Origin: DATKCT01 sp035513055 | GTDB lineage: Bacteria; Verrucomicrobiota; Verrucomicrobiia; Verrucomicrobiales; DEV007 | DNA length: 64,000 nucleotides | Assembly: GCA_035513055.1 (NCBI GenBank) | Contig: DATKCT010000162.1 | Coordinates: forward strand, 43,284 to 107,283 | Direction: 5' to 3' | Shown: piece by piece, positions 9,799 through 18,718 of the stretch | How the letters are laid out: each line of letters starts with the position of its first letter | How positions within the stretch are numbered: position 1 is the first letter of the stretch | Notes under the pieces: generated by a model | What the model saw: the letters and a program-made list of their open reading frames with translations, nothing else | Told to the model about the DNA's origin: nothing | Databases searched by the model: none | Made by a program: the position numbers and the translations under genes

Positions 9799-9823
9799 TA
9801 CACTTGGACCCACTTCGCCCCAC
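9799..9823 (-). promoter_or_regulatory. mraZ: Candidate MraZ operator (GTGGG repeats, 10-bp spacing)
   Basis: On the minus strand the sequence holds GTGGG (9823-9819), five bases, GTGGG (9813-9809), five bases, then the weaker GTGTA (9803-9799). Direct GTGGG repeats with 5-nt spacers upstream of mraZ are the known binding site of MraZ. The box overlaps the 3' end of the predicted -10 hexamer and continues downstream, which fits autorepression. Confidence 0.75.
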
Positions 9824-9851
9824 TTTTAGGGAGTAGCACGGATCGCGTCAA
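9823..9851 (-). promoter_or_regulatory. Predicted sigma-70 promoter of the dcw operon
   Basis: On the minus strand there is TTGACG (9851-9846), a 17-bp spacer and TAAAAG (9828-9823). The -35 is one base off consensus, and the -10 is weaker. The elements precede the MraZ repeats and the mraZ start. The promoter is predicted by eye only. Confidence 0.5.
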
Positions 9852-9898
9852 TCTAAACTCTACAAAAAATAAACTTTTCTAGCCTTTCCGCTCCCCTC

Positions 9899-11863
9899 TC
9901 ATACTCGCCTCTTCTCCCCCCGCGGTTTTGCCGCATCATAAAATATACGGATTTCCGCCTTTGTCGTCCCCAAAATTTGCTGCGCCCGCTTCAGTGCGTC
10001 CCGGGTCGATAAGTTCGGGTTCCGCGGGTCGTTCAAAAACACGTTCCGGTCCCGTTGCTCGGTCCGCCACTCCGGCGGATCATCGTCGAGCACCTCCAAC
10101 AATCCGCTGTTGCGGAGCACCCGCAAGATCTCGGGACCCACCCCGCTGACCAACAAGGCCCGGCCCCGGGCCCGAAGAAAGCGAATCAAGTCCTCCAGCG
10201 CGACCACGCTCGTGGCGTCGAGTAGCCGGGCATTGCGCATCCGGAGAACGATGACCCGGAGATTGGGGTCCTCCGAGATGCGCTGAATCTGGTTCCGGAA
10301 CAACTCCGCCGCGCCGAAAAAGAGGTCGCCTTCCACGTGCACGATCGAGATGGCGGGATTCTGACGTTCCCGTTCGCGATCCCGTTCCAAGAGGCGCCCT
10401 TCCTGATCGAACTCATACTCGGCGAGGTAAGGCCGGCTGGCCTTCTGCAAATACAGCGCCACAGAGGTGGCCGCCCCGAGCACCACAGCGACATGCAGCG
10501 GGGCCAACAACGCGCTGATGAAGGTCACCGCCACCACGGCCGCGTCGGACCGCGTCGCGGTCAGGCAAACTCGCAAACTCTTGCGGCTGACCAAAGTCAG
10601 GGCGACGCAGATCACCAACGCGGCCAGGCAAGACTTCGGCGCCTCCGAAACCCAGGGCCCGAGCAGTAGCGCCCCGCTCAGACAGAGCAAGCCGCTGACC
10701 AAGCTCGAGAGGCCCGTCACCGCTCCGGAGGCATAGTTCAACGCCGACCGGGTCAAGGAACCGGAGGCGGCCATCCCGCTCAAAAACGCCGTCGCCAAAT
10801 TCGCTACTCCGGCGCTGAGCATGTCCTGATTTTGATCCGGTCTGTCCCCGGTGTGACTGGCCAGTGTTCGGGACATCACCGAGTTTTCCAGAGAAGCCAA
10901 GAAAGCCAGGGCCAAGGCCACGCCCATGACGCTGTGCACCTGATCGAAGATCCCCCCGGCGCCAAAATCCGGCCACGCGGGCAGCAGCGATCCCGCCCCG
11001 AAGCCCTCAAAGCGGGCGACGTCGAAATCCGTCCGGCGCCGCAGTATCGCCGTCGCCAGAGTAATTCCGGTCAGGGTCAGCGGAAAAGCAAAGCCCCGCA
11101 AAAAGCGGCGTCCCACTTCGTAACACAGCACCGTCGCCGCCGCCACGGACAAGGGCTCCCAACGCACATGCTTCAGATGAGTCAAAATGGCCGCGCTCAG
11201 CCCAAAAAAGGTCTGCGCCCCCTCCCCGCCCTCCAACTCGCCCTTCAGCAAATCGTCGATGCCCAGCACGTGGCGAAACTGGTTCACCGTGATCAGCACC
11301 GCAGCGCCCGCGACATAACCCACGATCACGCTCCGGCTGACATACTGGATGAGATCCGCCGTCCGAAGGTAGGCGCCCAGCACCAGAAACAGGCCGGTCA
11401 TGAGAACCAACAACGGCATAAGTTCCAGCCGCGCCGCCGCGCTCATCCCGCCGAACACGGAGAAAATCAGAAACGCCGTGGCGTTGGTAGGCCCGAGGAT
11501 GGTGTGCCGCGAGGCGGCGAAAAACGGCGCCGCCAGCGCCGCGACCGCCGAACAGGTGATTCCATAATGCAGGGGCAGATCCGCCACCACCGCGTAAGCC
11601 ATGCCTTGCGGCAGAGCCAGAACCGCGACATTGAGCCCCGCCCGCGCGTCGGCGAGCAGGTCTTCGCCGCGATACCCCCGTAGCGTCCTGCGCAACGGAA
11701 AGGTCTCGAGCCGGTTCCCGGCCACGAAGGCGCGCAGCTCTCGTAAAAGGGTAAGTATCACGGCATGGCTCAGGTCCGGCCGGAGATCCGGCGCACCCGT
11801 CGCATTCAAGCACGCTTCCCGCACGTTCGACAACCGTGGACCAACAACCGGGATGGTTCTCAC
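9899..11863 (-). CDS. SulP-family anion transporter with C-terminal STAS domain
   Basis: Inner-membrane carrier of the SulP (SLC26) family, which transports sulfate, bicarbonate or other anions. The 654-residue product has about ten or more hydrophobic segments from about 70 to 475, including the family-typical ALPQGMAYAVVADLPLHYG near residue 80 and FGPTNATA-like LGPTNATAFLIF. A cytoplasmic STAS domain follows (about 500-610, with VIVLRMRNARLLDATSV). The substrate cannot be read from sequence. About 50 extra residues follow the STAS domain. The gene is in the same direction as the dcw cluster but ends 76 bp upstream of the mraZ promoter, so it is a separate unit. The first ~40 residues are poorly conserved and the start may be further inside. 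Confidence 0.88.
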   Translation of the reverse strand: MRTIPVVGPRLSNVREACLNATGAPDLRPDLSHAVILTLLRELRAFVAGNRLETFPLRRTLRGYRGEDLLADARAGLNVAVLALPQGMAYAVVADLPLHYGITCSAVAALAAPFFAASRHTILGPTNATAFLIFSVFGGMSAAARLELMPLLVLMTGLFLVLGAYLRTADLIQYVSRSVIVGYVAGAAVLITVNQFRHVLGIDDLLKGELEGGEGAQTFFGLSAAILTHLKHVRWEPLSVAAATVLCYEVGRRFLRGFAFPLTLTGITLATAILRRRTDFDVARFEGFGAGSLLPAWPDFGAGGIFDQVHSVMGVALALAFLASLENSVMSRTLASHTGDRPDQNQDMLSAGVANLATAFLSGMAASGSLTRSALNYASGAVTGLSSLVSGLLCLSGALLLGPWVSEAPKSCLAALVICVALTLVSRKSLRVCLTATRSDAAVVAVTFISALLAPLHVAVVLGAATSVALYLQKASRPYLAEYEFDQEGRLLERDRERERQNPAISIVHVEGDLFFGAAELFRNQIQRISEDPNLRVIVLRMRNARLLDATSVVALEDLIRFLRARGRALLVSGVGPEILRVLRNSGLLEVLDDDPPEWRTEQRDRNVFLNDPRNPNLSTRDALKRAQQILGTTKAEIRIFYDAAKPRGEKRRV

Positions 11864-11928
11864 GAGGCGCCCCGGAACCGCGAACGGAGATCGACGCCGG
11901 AGCGCCGGTGTTTGCAGTACCGCGTTTA

Positions 11929-12118
11929 GGGCCTGGTGATGTGTTCCGCAATGCCGCGTTGAGAGCGCTGGGCAGGGGAGAAGGGACTCGGCCGGTGGCG
12001 CGACGCTTCGGGCGGAACTTGTTGAAAGCGTTGGCTTTGTTGCTCGCCGGCACGAACCTCGCGTCGCGCCAACCCTCCCAACTAAGTCCCTTCCGGCATC
12101 ACCGAATGAATCGACAGG
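11929..12118 (+). repeat. Dispersed repeat R1, copy a
   Basis: About 190 bp homologous to the minus strand of 31254-31457. Shared blocks include GGGCCTG..TGAT, GCAA.GCCGCGT, ACTCGGCCG, the run CTTGTTGAAAGC.TTGGCT, TGTTGCTCGCCGG, GCGCCAACCCTCCC and ATCACCGAAT. In one frame both copies can encode LLKALALLLAG, and the differences within that stretch are synonymous. The copy fills most of the 360-bp gap between the divergent sulP and M28 peptidase genes. I see no other gene in that gap. Confidence 0.8.
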
Positions 12119-12223
12119 CCCTGAACTCGGCCGCTGAGCAGCAGAAGCGCCGGCTGCCGCCGGAACTCCAAATGGAGATCGACACCGCGATTCGAGCCGT
12201 TTGCCTCACCTCCCCGTCAGACT

Positions 12224-15200
12224 ATGCTAATGTCCACTTTCTCCATCCACATGCCCTCTTCTCTCCTTCCCCATCTCGCGCAGTGGAACCAGCACGGAGC
12301 GCGGTTCGTTTCCGCCCTTTCTGTCCTGACGGCCTCCCTGCTTGCGCTGCACGGCGCCGAACCGGGCTCGAGCGTTCCGGCCTCCGAATCCCGCTTCCTT
12401 TCCGGCGCCCGCCAACTGACCTTCGAGGGCCGCCGCGCCGGGGAAGGTTATTTCAGCGCCGACGGCCGGAAACTGATCTTCCAAAGCGAACGCGATCCCG
12501 GCAATCCCTTCTTCCAAATCTTCATCCTCGATCTCGACACCGGGGACAGCCGCCGGGTTTCCCTCGGCAAGGGGAAAACCACCTGCGCCTGGTTTCACCC
12601 TAGCGGGGACCGCGTCCTTTTCGCTTCCACCCACGAAGACCCCGAGGCGGAGGAAAAGCAGCGTGTCGAACTCGAAGAACGCGCCTCCGGTCGTCAACGC
12701 CGTTATTCTTGGGATTACGACGAGCACTATGACATCTTTGAAGCCTCGCCGGACGGATCCCAGATTCGCAATCTGACCACGACCAAAGGCTACGATGCGG
12801 AAGGCGCTTATTCGCCGGACGGCAAGTCCATCGTCTTCGCATCCAACCGCGAAGCCTACCTTCGGCCGCTAAGTCCCAACGATCGCCAACGCTTCGAAAC
12901 GGATCCAGCCTACTTCATCGACCTTTACCTCATGCGCTCCGACGGCTCGGACTTGCGCCGCCTCACAAACGCGCCCGGCTACGACGGAGGTCCCTTCTTC
13001 AGCGCAGACGGCCGCCGCATCTGCTGGCGACGCTTCAATGAGGACGGCGACAAAGCCGAAATCTGGACCATGTCCGCGGATGGAACCGGCCACCGCCAGG
13101 TCACTACCCTCAACGCCCTCTCATGGGCGCCCTTCTTTCATCCCTCAGGAGACTACCTGATCTTCGCCACCAACCTCCACGGTTTCGACAACTTCGAACT
13201 CTACCTCGTCGATGTGCTCGGACGCCGCGATCCGCTGCGCGTCACCCACACTCCAGGCTTCGATGGACTGCCCGCCTTTTCTCCCGACGGCAAACAACTC
13301 ACCTGGACCAGCAATCGGACTTCGGACACCACCTCTCAAATCTATCTCGCTGGTTGGAACCACAACGCGGCGCGCAACGCTCTCGGCCTCAACCGGCCGG
13401 ACGTCGTTCCGGCCACTGTTATCGGGACTCAGCCTGCTCCCGGCTTCGAAAGCACCAACGACGCCATAACGGAAGAAGACCTTCGCCAACACCTCACGTG
13501 GTTGGCTTCAGAACAGACCCAAGGCCGCCTCACCGGCACGGAGGGAGAACGCCTGGCCACCGAATACGTTGCCGGAGTCTTTCGCGGCATCGGATTGGAA
13601 ACCGCTGGCGACGACGGCTCCTTCTTTCAAAACTTCGAGTTCACCGCCGGCGTCGCTCTGGGCGATTCCAATGCCCTGCAAACCCATCGCGGCGAGCAAT
13701 CCCAAGGCTTCGAAGTTCAGCGGGACTGGTTGCCCCTCGCCTTTTCCGAAACCGGAACCATCGAGCCGGCGGGAATCGTCTTCGCCGGCTATGGACTCGA
13801 TATCCCCGAGCAGGAAGGGGAAGGCGGAAAACCGCAGGAAGCCTATACTTCCTACGCCCATCTCGATGTCGCGGATCAATGGGCGCTCGTGTTTCGCTAC
13901 ATGCCTGAGGATATTCCCAGCGAAACCCGGCAACGCTTCGCCCGTTACTCCAGCCTTCGTTACAAGGCGATGGTGGCCAGAGATAAAGGGGCTCGAGGAC
14001 TGATCGTCGTCAGCGGGCCTGCTTCCAAGGTGAAAAGCGAGTTGGTTCCCCTTCAGTTCGACGCTTCGCTGGCCACCTCCGGCATCCCCGCCGTCTCGAT
14101 CAACGATCGCTTCGCCGCGGAATTGCTGGGACCCGGAAAAAACCTTGCCGAGCTACAGAAGACACTCGACAGCGGCCAACTCATGCAGGGTTTTCCTCTG
14201 CCCGGGGTCACCCTCTCCGCTCATATCGATATCCAGGCGGAACGCCGCTCCGGCCGCAATGTCATTGCGCGTCTCCCGGGTCCGGAAACCGCCGGCTCTG
14301 CCCCGGCGGTGGCCGTCGGCGCTCACGTCGATCACCTCGGCGACCAGGCCGGATCCAATTCGCGCGCCACCGGTGAAGACGCGGCGACCATCCATTTCGG
14401 CGCCGACGACAACGCGTCGGGAGTCGCCGCCTTGCTCGAGATCGCCCAGTTCCTCGCCGCCGAGAAACGCGAAGGGCGCTTCCAACCGCAGCGCGATCTC
14501 CTTTTCGCCGCCTGGTCAGGCGAAGAACTCGGACTCCTCGGTTCCACCCATTTTGCTCTGAAAATTGCCGAATCTCTGGGCGGGCCCGAGTCCCCGATCG
14601 ATTCCAGGATCGGCGCTTATCTCAACATGGACATGATCGGCCGGCTCGACCGCAGTCTCGTTCTCCAGGGGTTGTCATCGGGCGACGGTTGGCGCCGGCT
14701 CATCGAGCGCTGCAACGTCGTCGTTGGGATTCCCCTCGTCCTCCAGGGCGACCCTTACGCTCCCACCGACTCGACCGCCTTCTACCCCCGCGGCGTCCCC
14801 GTCCTCAACGCCTTCACCGGCTCCCACGAGGAATACCATACCCCTCGCGATACGGTGGACCTGATCAACTTCCCGGGCACGCATAAGGTCGCCCGGTTCA
14901 TGTCCCTCATGGCCCAAAAACTCGCCGAGAGCGAGACCGGACCCGTCTACCGCCGGGTTGGAAGAGAGCAGAATCCTGGGCCGCGCGCCCATCTCCGCGC
15001 CTACCTGGGCACCGTGCCTAACTATGCGCAAAAAGACGGGCTCGCCGGCGTCGAGTTGTCCGGCGTAGCCGCGGGCGGTCCCGCCGACGAAGCCGGCGTC
15101 CGTGCTGGAGACATCATCGTCGGGCTGGCCGGCCGGCAAGTCGCCAACATCTACGACTACACCTACGCCATCGAAGCCCTCAAAATCGGCGACGCCGCCG

Positions 15201-15265
15201 ACATCGTCGTGAAACGGGGAGAAGAAGAACTCAAACTAACCATTTTTCCCGGATCGCGAGAATAA
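12224..15265 (+). CDS. Secreted M28-family metallopeptidase with N-terminal TolB-like propeller and C-terminal PDZ domain
   Basis: 1013 residues in three parts. After a signal-like hydrophobic segment (about 30-45), PD40/TolB-type beta-propeller repeats run to about 390 (recurring FSADGRK, YSPDGKS, FHPSGD). An M28 zinc aminopeptidase domain with a PA-type insertion follows. Its ligand motifs are GAHVDHLG, DDNASGVAAL, SGEELGLLGS, NMDMIG and SHEEYHTPRD. A PDZ domain closes the protein (about 915-1010, GGPADEAGVRAGDIIVG). It is predicted to be exported and to cleave peptides in the periplasm or outside; the propeller may gate substrate. The first ATG is used, but ATGs at 12230 and 12251 are equally possible, and no good ribosome binding site is visible. 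A lone attC-like site follows 86 bp downstream. Confidence 0.88.
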   Translation: MLMSTFSIHMPSSLLPHLAQWNQHGARFVSALSVLTASLLALHGAEPGSSVPASESRFLSGARQLTFEGRRAGEGYFSADGRKLIFQSERDPGNPFFQIFILDLDTGDSRRVSLGKGKTTCAWFHPSGDRVLFASTHEDPEAEEKQRVELEERASGRQRRYSWDYDEHYDIFEASPDGSQIRNLTTTKGYDAEGAYSPDGKSIVFASNREAYLRPLSPNDRQRFETDPAYFIDLYLMRSDGSDLRRLTNAPGYDGGPFFSADGRRICWRRFNEDGDKAEIWTMSADGTGHRQVTTLNALSWAPFFHPSGDYLIFATNLHGFDNFELYLVDVLGRRDPLRVTHTPGFDGLPAFSPDGKQLTWTSNRTSDTTSQIYLAGWNHNAARNALGLNRPDVVPATVIGTQPAPGFESTNDAITEEDLRQHLTWLASEQTQGRLTGTEGERLATEYVAGVFRGIGLETAGDDGSFFQNFEFTAGVALGDSNALQTHRGEQSQGFEVQRDWLPLAFSETGTIEPAGIVFAGYGLDIPEQEGEGGKPQEAYTSYAHLDVADQWALVFRYMPEDIPSETRQRFARYSSLRYKAMVARDKGARGLIVVSGPASKVKSELVPLQFDASLATSGIPAVSINDRFAAELLGPGKNLAELQKTLDSGQLMQGFPLPGVTLSAHIDIQAERRSGRNVIARLPGPETAGSAPAVAVGAHVDHLGDQAGSNSRATGEDAATIHFGADDNASGVAALLEIAQFLAAEKREGRFQPQRDLLFAAWSGEELGLLGSTHFALKIAESLGGPESPIDSRIGAYLNMDMIGRLDRSLVLQGLSSGDGWRRLIERCNVVVGIPLVLQGDPYAPTDSTAFYPRGVPVLNAFTGSHEEYHTPRDTVDLINFPGTHKVARFMSLMAQKLAESETGPVYRRVGREQNPGPRAHLRAYLGTVPNYAQKDGLAGVELSGVAAGGPADEAGVRAGDIIVGLAGRQVANIYDYTYAIEALKIGDAADIVVKRGEEELKLTIFPGSRE

Positions 15266-15351
15266 GCCGGCTGGGCAAGAGAGGCTATGCCGTTGAAGAG
15301 GAAGCTGTCGAATACGGAGTCGATGGCGATTTCGTTAGCGATGAAAAGAAT

Positions 15352-15411
15352 TCCCAACCAGACGCTGCACTCAACGGCGCTCCGCGCCGCGAGTCAGCTT
15401 TGACGTTAGGC
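15352..15411 (+). mobile_element. Candidate integron attC recombination site
   Basis: The sequence has all the parts of a short (60 bp) attC site. R'' is TCCCAAC (15352-15358), then a 5-nt spacer. L'' is GCTG-c-ACTC (15364-15372) with one extrahelical C. A central hairpin GGCGC-tcc-GCGCC follows, then the complementary arm GAGTCAGC (15391-15398), a 6-nt spacer and R' GTTAGGC (15405-15411). The unpaired base on only one arm and the AAC/GTT core are hallmarks of attC. R'' departs from RYYYAAC at its first base. No integrase gene and no second attC are in the window. Confidence 0.65.
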
Positions 15412-15495
15412 GGTCGAGGACGCCCGCCCTTCAAAGCCGGTGAGCGGGGTCTGTCCGGGGTTAACCTTAGCCGGCGCCCAGTCTCGCCGCCGGCT

Positions 15496-16566
15496 TCACA
15501 CCGCCGCCGGCGCCCGTTGCAGAGCCGGCGTTTCAACCTGGCGCCGCACTCCCCGGGTCTCTAGCCATGTCGCAATGCGATCGAGGGCGGGCGAGTCGCT
15601 ACGGCTGACCCGGAACAACGCTTCCGCTCCTTTGTCTTCCCAAACAAGGCTGATGCTTTCGCTGAGCGGCCCTTTCTCCCGGTGATAACTCGCGCCTTGC
15701 AAATCGATTCGCCTGATGAATGGCCGAAAGAGCCGGCGCCCGGCAAAGTAGACTTCGCGGTCTTCCCGGTTCACTAGCCAACCGCGGACATTGCGGCTCC
15801 ATCCCCGCAAGCGCTTTCCGCCGCCCGTCAGAGCCGGTACCGCCCAGTGCAACACCAGATTCGCGTCGCCCGCGACGCCGAGGTGCGCTCGAAGCGAGCG
15901 CACTGTTTCCACGGGAAGTTCTCCGATTCCCAAAGGCTCCCTTCCGCCATTCCCATCGCTGGGCGCCGGAGCTAGCCGCTTCCAGATCAGCCACCAGGTG
16001 GCGCGGAAATGCCTGAAGGCTTTTGGAAGCACCCACAGAGAAACCGCCAGGAAAACCACACATACCGCCGCCGTAACCCGGGGATAGGCAAGCGCCGCCA
16101 CCGTGCCGCCGATGACCACAGCATCCTCCGCCAGGCTCATCGCCACGTTACTCACGGGTTCCGGAGAATGATTGATGGCCACCCGGGTGCTGGCCTTCGC
16201 TCCATGGGAGACCAGCGTGGCGCCTCCGGCGACCAAGGCGATGATGACCTGCAATTCCGGTTCCACCTGCCCCAGAGCGGCAAGCGCCAGCAGACCGCCG
16301 CCCACCGGGCGGATGACGGTATGCACCGTGTCCCAAAGGGTGTCGACCCAGCCGATCTTGTCGGCGAAAAACTCGAGGGCGAACAAAACGCCGGCCACCG
16401 CCAGCACGGGCATCGAGCCCAGCACCTCCAACTGATTGAATTCCGCGGACAGCTCCAACCAATGGAACCGCACCGCGAGACCGACGATGAGCACCGTGAG
16501 ATAGAGATTCAGGCCCGCAAGTGTGGCAAAGCCCAGACCCATGGCGAGTTGGTCGAGGATGTTCAT
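15496..16566 (-). CDS. DUF4126-type membrane protein
   Basis: From the ATG at 16566 the protein is 356 aa. The N-terminal ~185 residues contain about five membrane segments and match the DUF4126 pattern I know (LAGLNLYLTVLIVGL, FFADKIGWVDTLWDTVHTVIRPVGG, LVSHGAKASTRVAINHSPEP). The C-terminal ~160 residues are soluble and Arg-rich and are not recognised. The function of DUF4126 is unknown. The gene is divergent from the GTPase pair, with about 157 bp between the starts. Confidence 0.8.
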   Translation of the reverse strand: MNILDQLAMGLGFATLAGLNLYLTVLIVGLAVRFHWLELSAEFNQLEVLGSMPVLAVAGVLFALEFFADKIGWVDTLWDTVHTVIRPVGGGLLALAALGQVEPELQVIIALVAGGATLVSHGAKASTRVAINHSPEPVSNVAMSLAEDAVVIGGTVAALAYPRVTAAVCVVFLAVSLWVLPKAFRHFRATWWLIWKRLAPAPSDGNGGREPLGIGELPVETVRSLRAHLGVAGDANLVLHWAVPALTGGGKRLRGWSRNVRGWLVNREDREVYFAGRRLFRPFIRRIDLQGASYHREKGPLSESISLVWEDKGAEALFRVSRSDSPALDRIATWLETRGVRRQVETPALQRAPAAV

Positions 16567-16723
16567 GCGCGTGAGTATACCGGAGTTCACCGGAAATCCC
16601 AGCGCAAAGCCCCTACAGAACGCTCCGCAGTTTGTAACACTTCGCCCTCTCGCGGCGCGCCTTTGGCCCGGCCGGCGGCGCCCAAGTTTGCGTTTGCCCC
16701 GTCCTGCGGGTAAGTGCGCCGAC

Positions 16724-18718
16724 GTGCACGCGGCCCCTTCCAGCCCCTCCGCTCAAAGCCGTTTGGCGCGGCAGTGGGATCTGTTGCACGATCCCCAACA
16801 CCCGCTGCTCGAACAAACCTGGCCTCAACCGAAAGCCCTCTCCGGCGCCGGCGCCCTTAGGCTCTGGCAACCCGATGTCTACGACCAGCTCGCCCTCCGG
16901 CAAGCCTTGCTCCGGGAACTGGGCGTCGTCCCCATCGTCGCCGTCGCCGGACTCCTCAACAGCGGAAAGTCCTCTGTCGTGGCTTCCTTTCTGTCCGATG
17001 CGGGGCGCGCCCGCGTCTTGCGCGGTCTGTCCGGCTCTCAAGGATCCCAACGGTTCACTCTCTGGATCCCGGCGGACTGGCGCCGGCAGGCATTCTTCGA
17101 ATCCCTCAAGGAGCTGCTTTCGCGCCTCTTCCTCCGCCCGCTCGAACAGCTCGATCCCGATCCCGCCCGGGCTCACGCGCAACAGAACGACCTCTCCCGG
17201 CTCGATTATCCCCTCCTCGCCCCCGACCCCCAACTCGACGCCCTCGGGCTCGCCCTGCTCGACTGCCCCGATGTCCAACGCTCCCGGGAACAGGGCGATG
17301 GGATCCGTCATCGGCGGCTCGATCTGGTTAGCCGCGCCGCGGAAATCTGCGCCGCGCTGCTCATCGTCACACCGCGCAGCCAGCTTGAGATCCAGGAACT
17401 CTCCGCCATTCTCGACCGGATGCCTGACGCCGCCAAAATCTTCGCCGTCAACCTCATCCGCGATGAATCCCCGGCTCGCGCCTTGCGCGACATCCGCTCC
17501 GTGCTCGACGCCGGCCCTGAGGTCCCGGTTTATGGAGCTTACGACTTCATGATGAGCGATTTCTCAGACCGGACCCCGGAGTGGGACCGCGCCCGGTCCC
17601 TGTCGCGCGAAGAACGCGCGGCGGAAAGCCGCCCCTGCTTTTTCCTCCTCGATTCTGCAAAGGACGCGCCGAACGGAAGAGCCGCGCCTCCGGAGGCATC
17701 CCTGCTCCGGCTCGCCGACAGCCTCGCTCCCGAGCAACTGCGCCGCCGCCGGATGGAGGAACTCGAAGTCGAATGGGATGGATCCTTCCACGGAGCGGTG
17801 GAAGGGCTCCGCCGCCAGCTCGCCACCGTCGCCGGCCAAGTCGAGGACGCCTCGTCGAGACTCGTGGACGAGTGCCGTCATCTGGTCCGGGGCGAAGGTT
17901 CCCTCCACCTGCGCATGAGCCCCGAGATCGTGGCGAGCATGGAAGCGAGTCTGACGCGCACCGCCTCGATCTATTACCGGATTTTTCTCATCCCGACCCG
18001 CCGCCTCTTGCAGGCCTGCAACCGGCTGGCGTCGTTGGGTCGCAATGTCGCCGGAAAATCCCTCCGGCGCCTCCGCGACCAGAGCGAGACTCTGCGCCGC
18101 CGCCTGGGCAGCCACGCCAAAATCCCCGCCATCGGGACCATCGGTCCGGAGGAAGTGAGCCGCATGTTCAGCCTCTGGAGCGGCGCGACCGGCGACTACC
18201 GCCCCCCGGAGGAGTGGCGACAGGAAGCCGATACCTTGTTGCGCCGTTATCTCGTCGAAGAGAACACCAACCTGTCCGATGCGGAATGGGACGCCATCAC
18301 CGGTCCCTTGTGGGACCAGATCCCGACCCGGGCCCGCATCCAGATCCTAACGTCCATCCTTTTGCTCTTGGGAGGGTTGGCCTTGGCCTTCTTCGATGGC
18401 GGCGTTTCTTTGATCACGATCAAAACCCTCGATCTCCTCGGCGGCATCGGCGTGCTCAGTTCGCTCGGAGTGAACCTGCGCGGCGTCGCGGAATTCCAGA
18501 AAGCCTTGGAAGAAAAACTGGGAGGCCGTCAGTTAGCGAACTTCTGCGCCATTGCCGCGGATACCGCGGGCCTTCCCCGCCGCCCCAATCCCGGTCTTCC
18601 CCCGCCCACCGTATCGGAACAGCTCAATCTGCGCGCCTATGGCATCCAAGCACGCCGCTGGGCCACCTTCACCTGGAATGACGATACCGCCCGCAGGCTC
18701 CTCCGCGATGACCCCTGA
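16724..18718 (+). CDS. Dynamin-like/TRAFAC GTPase, first of a coupled pair
   Basis: A GTPase with P-loop GLLNSGKSS (about residues 76-84 from the chosen GTG start), a possible switch I Thr at about 112, a G3-like DCPD at about 180 (the usual Gly is Asp) and NLIRDE at about 243-248 in the G4 position instead of (N/T)KxD. The C-terminal half is predicted helical. Two hydrophobic segments lie at about 539-558 and 569-584, so the protein may be membrane-bound. The layout of G domain, helical stalk and membrane hairpin resembles bacterial dynamins. The frame is open further upstream, but that part overlaps the divergent gene. The GTG at 16724 is preceded by GGGTAAG. The stop overlaps the next gene by 11 bp. 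Confidence 0.65.
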   Translation: MHAAPSSPSAQSRLARQWDLLHDPQHPLLEQTWPQPKALSGAGALRLWQPDVYDQLALRQALLRELGVVPIVAVAGLLNSGKSSVVASFLSDAGRARVLRGLSGSQGSQRFTLWIPADWRRQAFFESLKELLSRLFLRPLEQLDPDPARAHAQQNDLSRLDYPLLAPDPQLDALGLALLDCPDVQRSREQGDGIRHRRLDLVSRAAEICAALLIVTPRSQLEIQELSAILDRMPDAAKIFAVNLIRDESPARALRDIRSVLDAGPEVPVYGAYDFMMSDFSDRTPEWDRARSLSREERAAESRPCFFLLDSAKDAPNGRAAPPEASLLRLADSLAPEQLRRRRMEELEVEWDGSFHGAVEGLRRQLATVAGQVEDASSRLVDECRHLVRGEGSLHLRMSPEIVASMEASLTRTASIYYRIFLIPTRRLLQACNRLASLGRNVAGKSLRRLRDQSETLRRRLGSHAKIPAIGTIGPEEVSRMFSLWSGATGDYRPPEEWRQEADTLLRRYLVEENTNLSDAEWDAITGPLWDQIPTRARIQILTSILLLLGGLALAFFDGGVSLITIKTLDLLGGIGVLSSLGVNLRGVAEFQKALEEKLGGRQLANFCAIAADTAGLPRRPNPGLPPPTVSEQLNLRAYGIQARRWATFTWNDDTARRLLRDDP

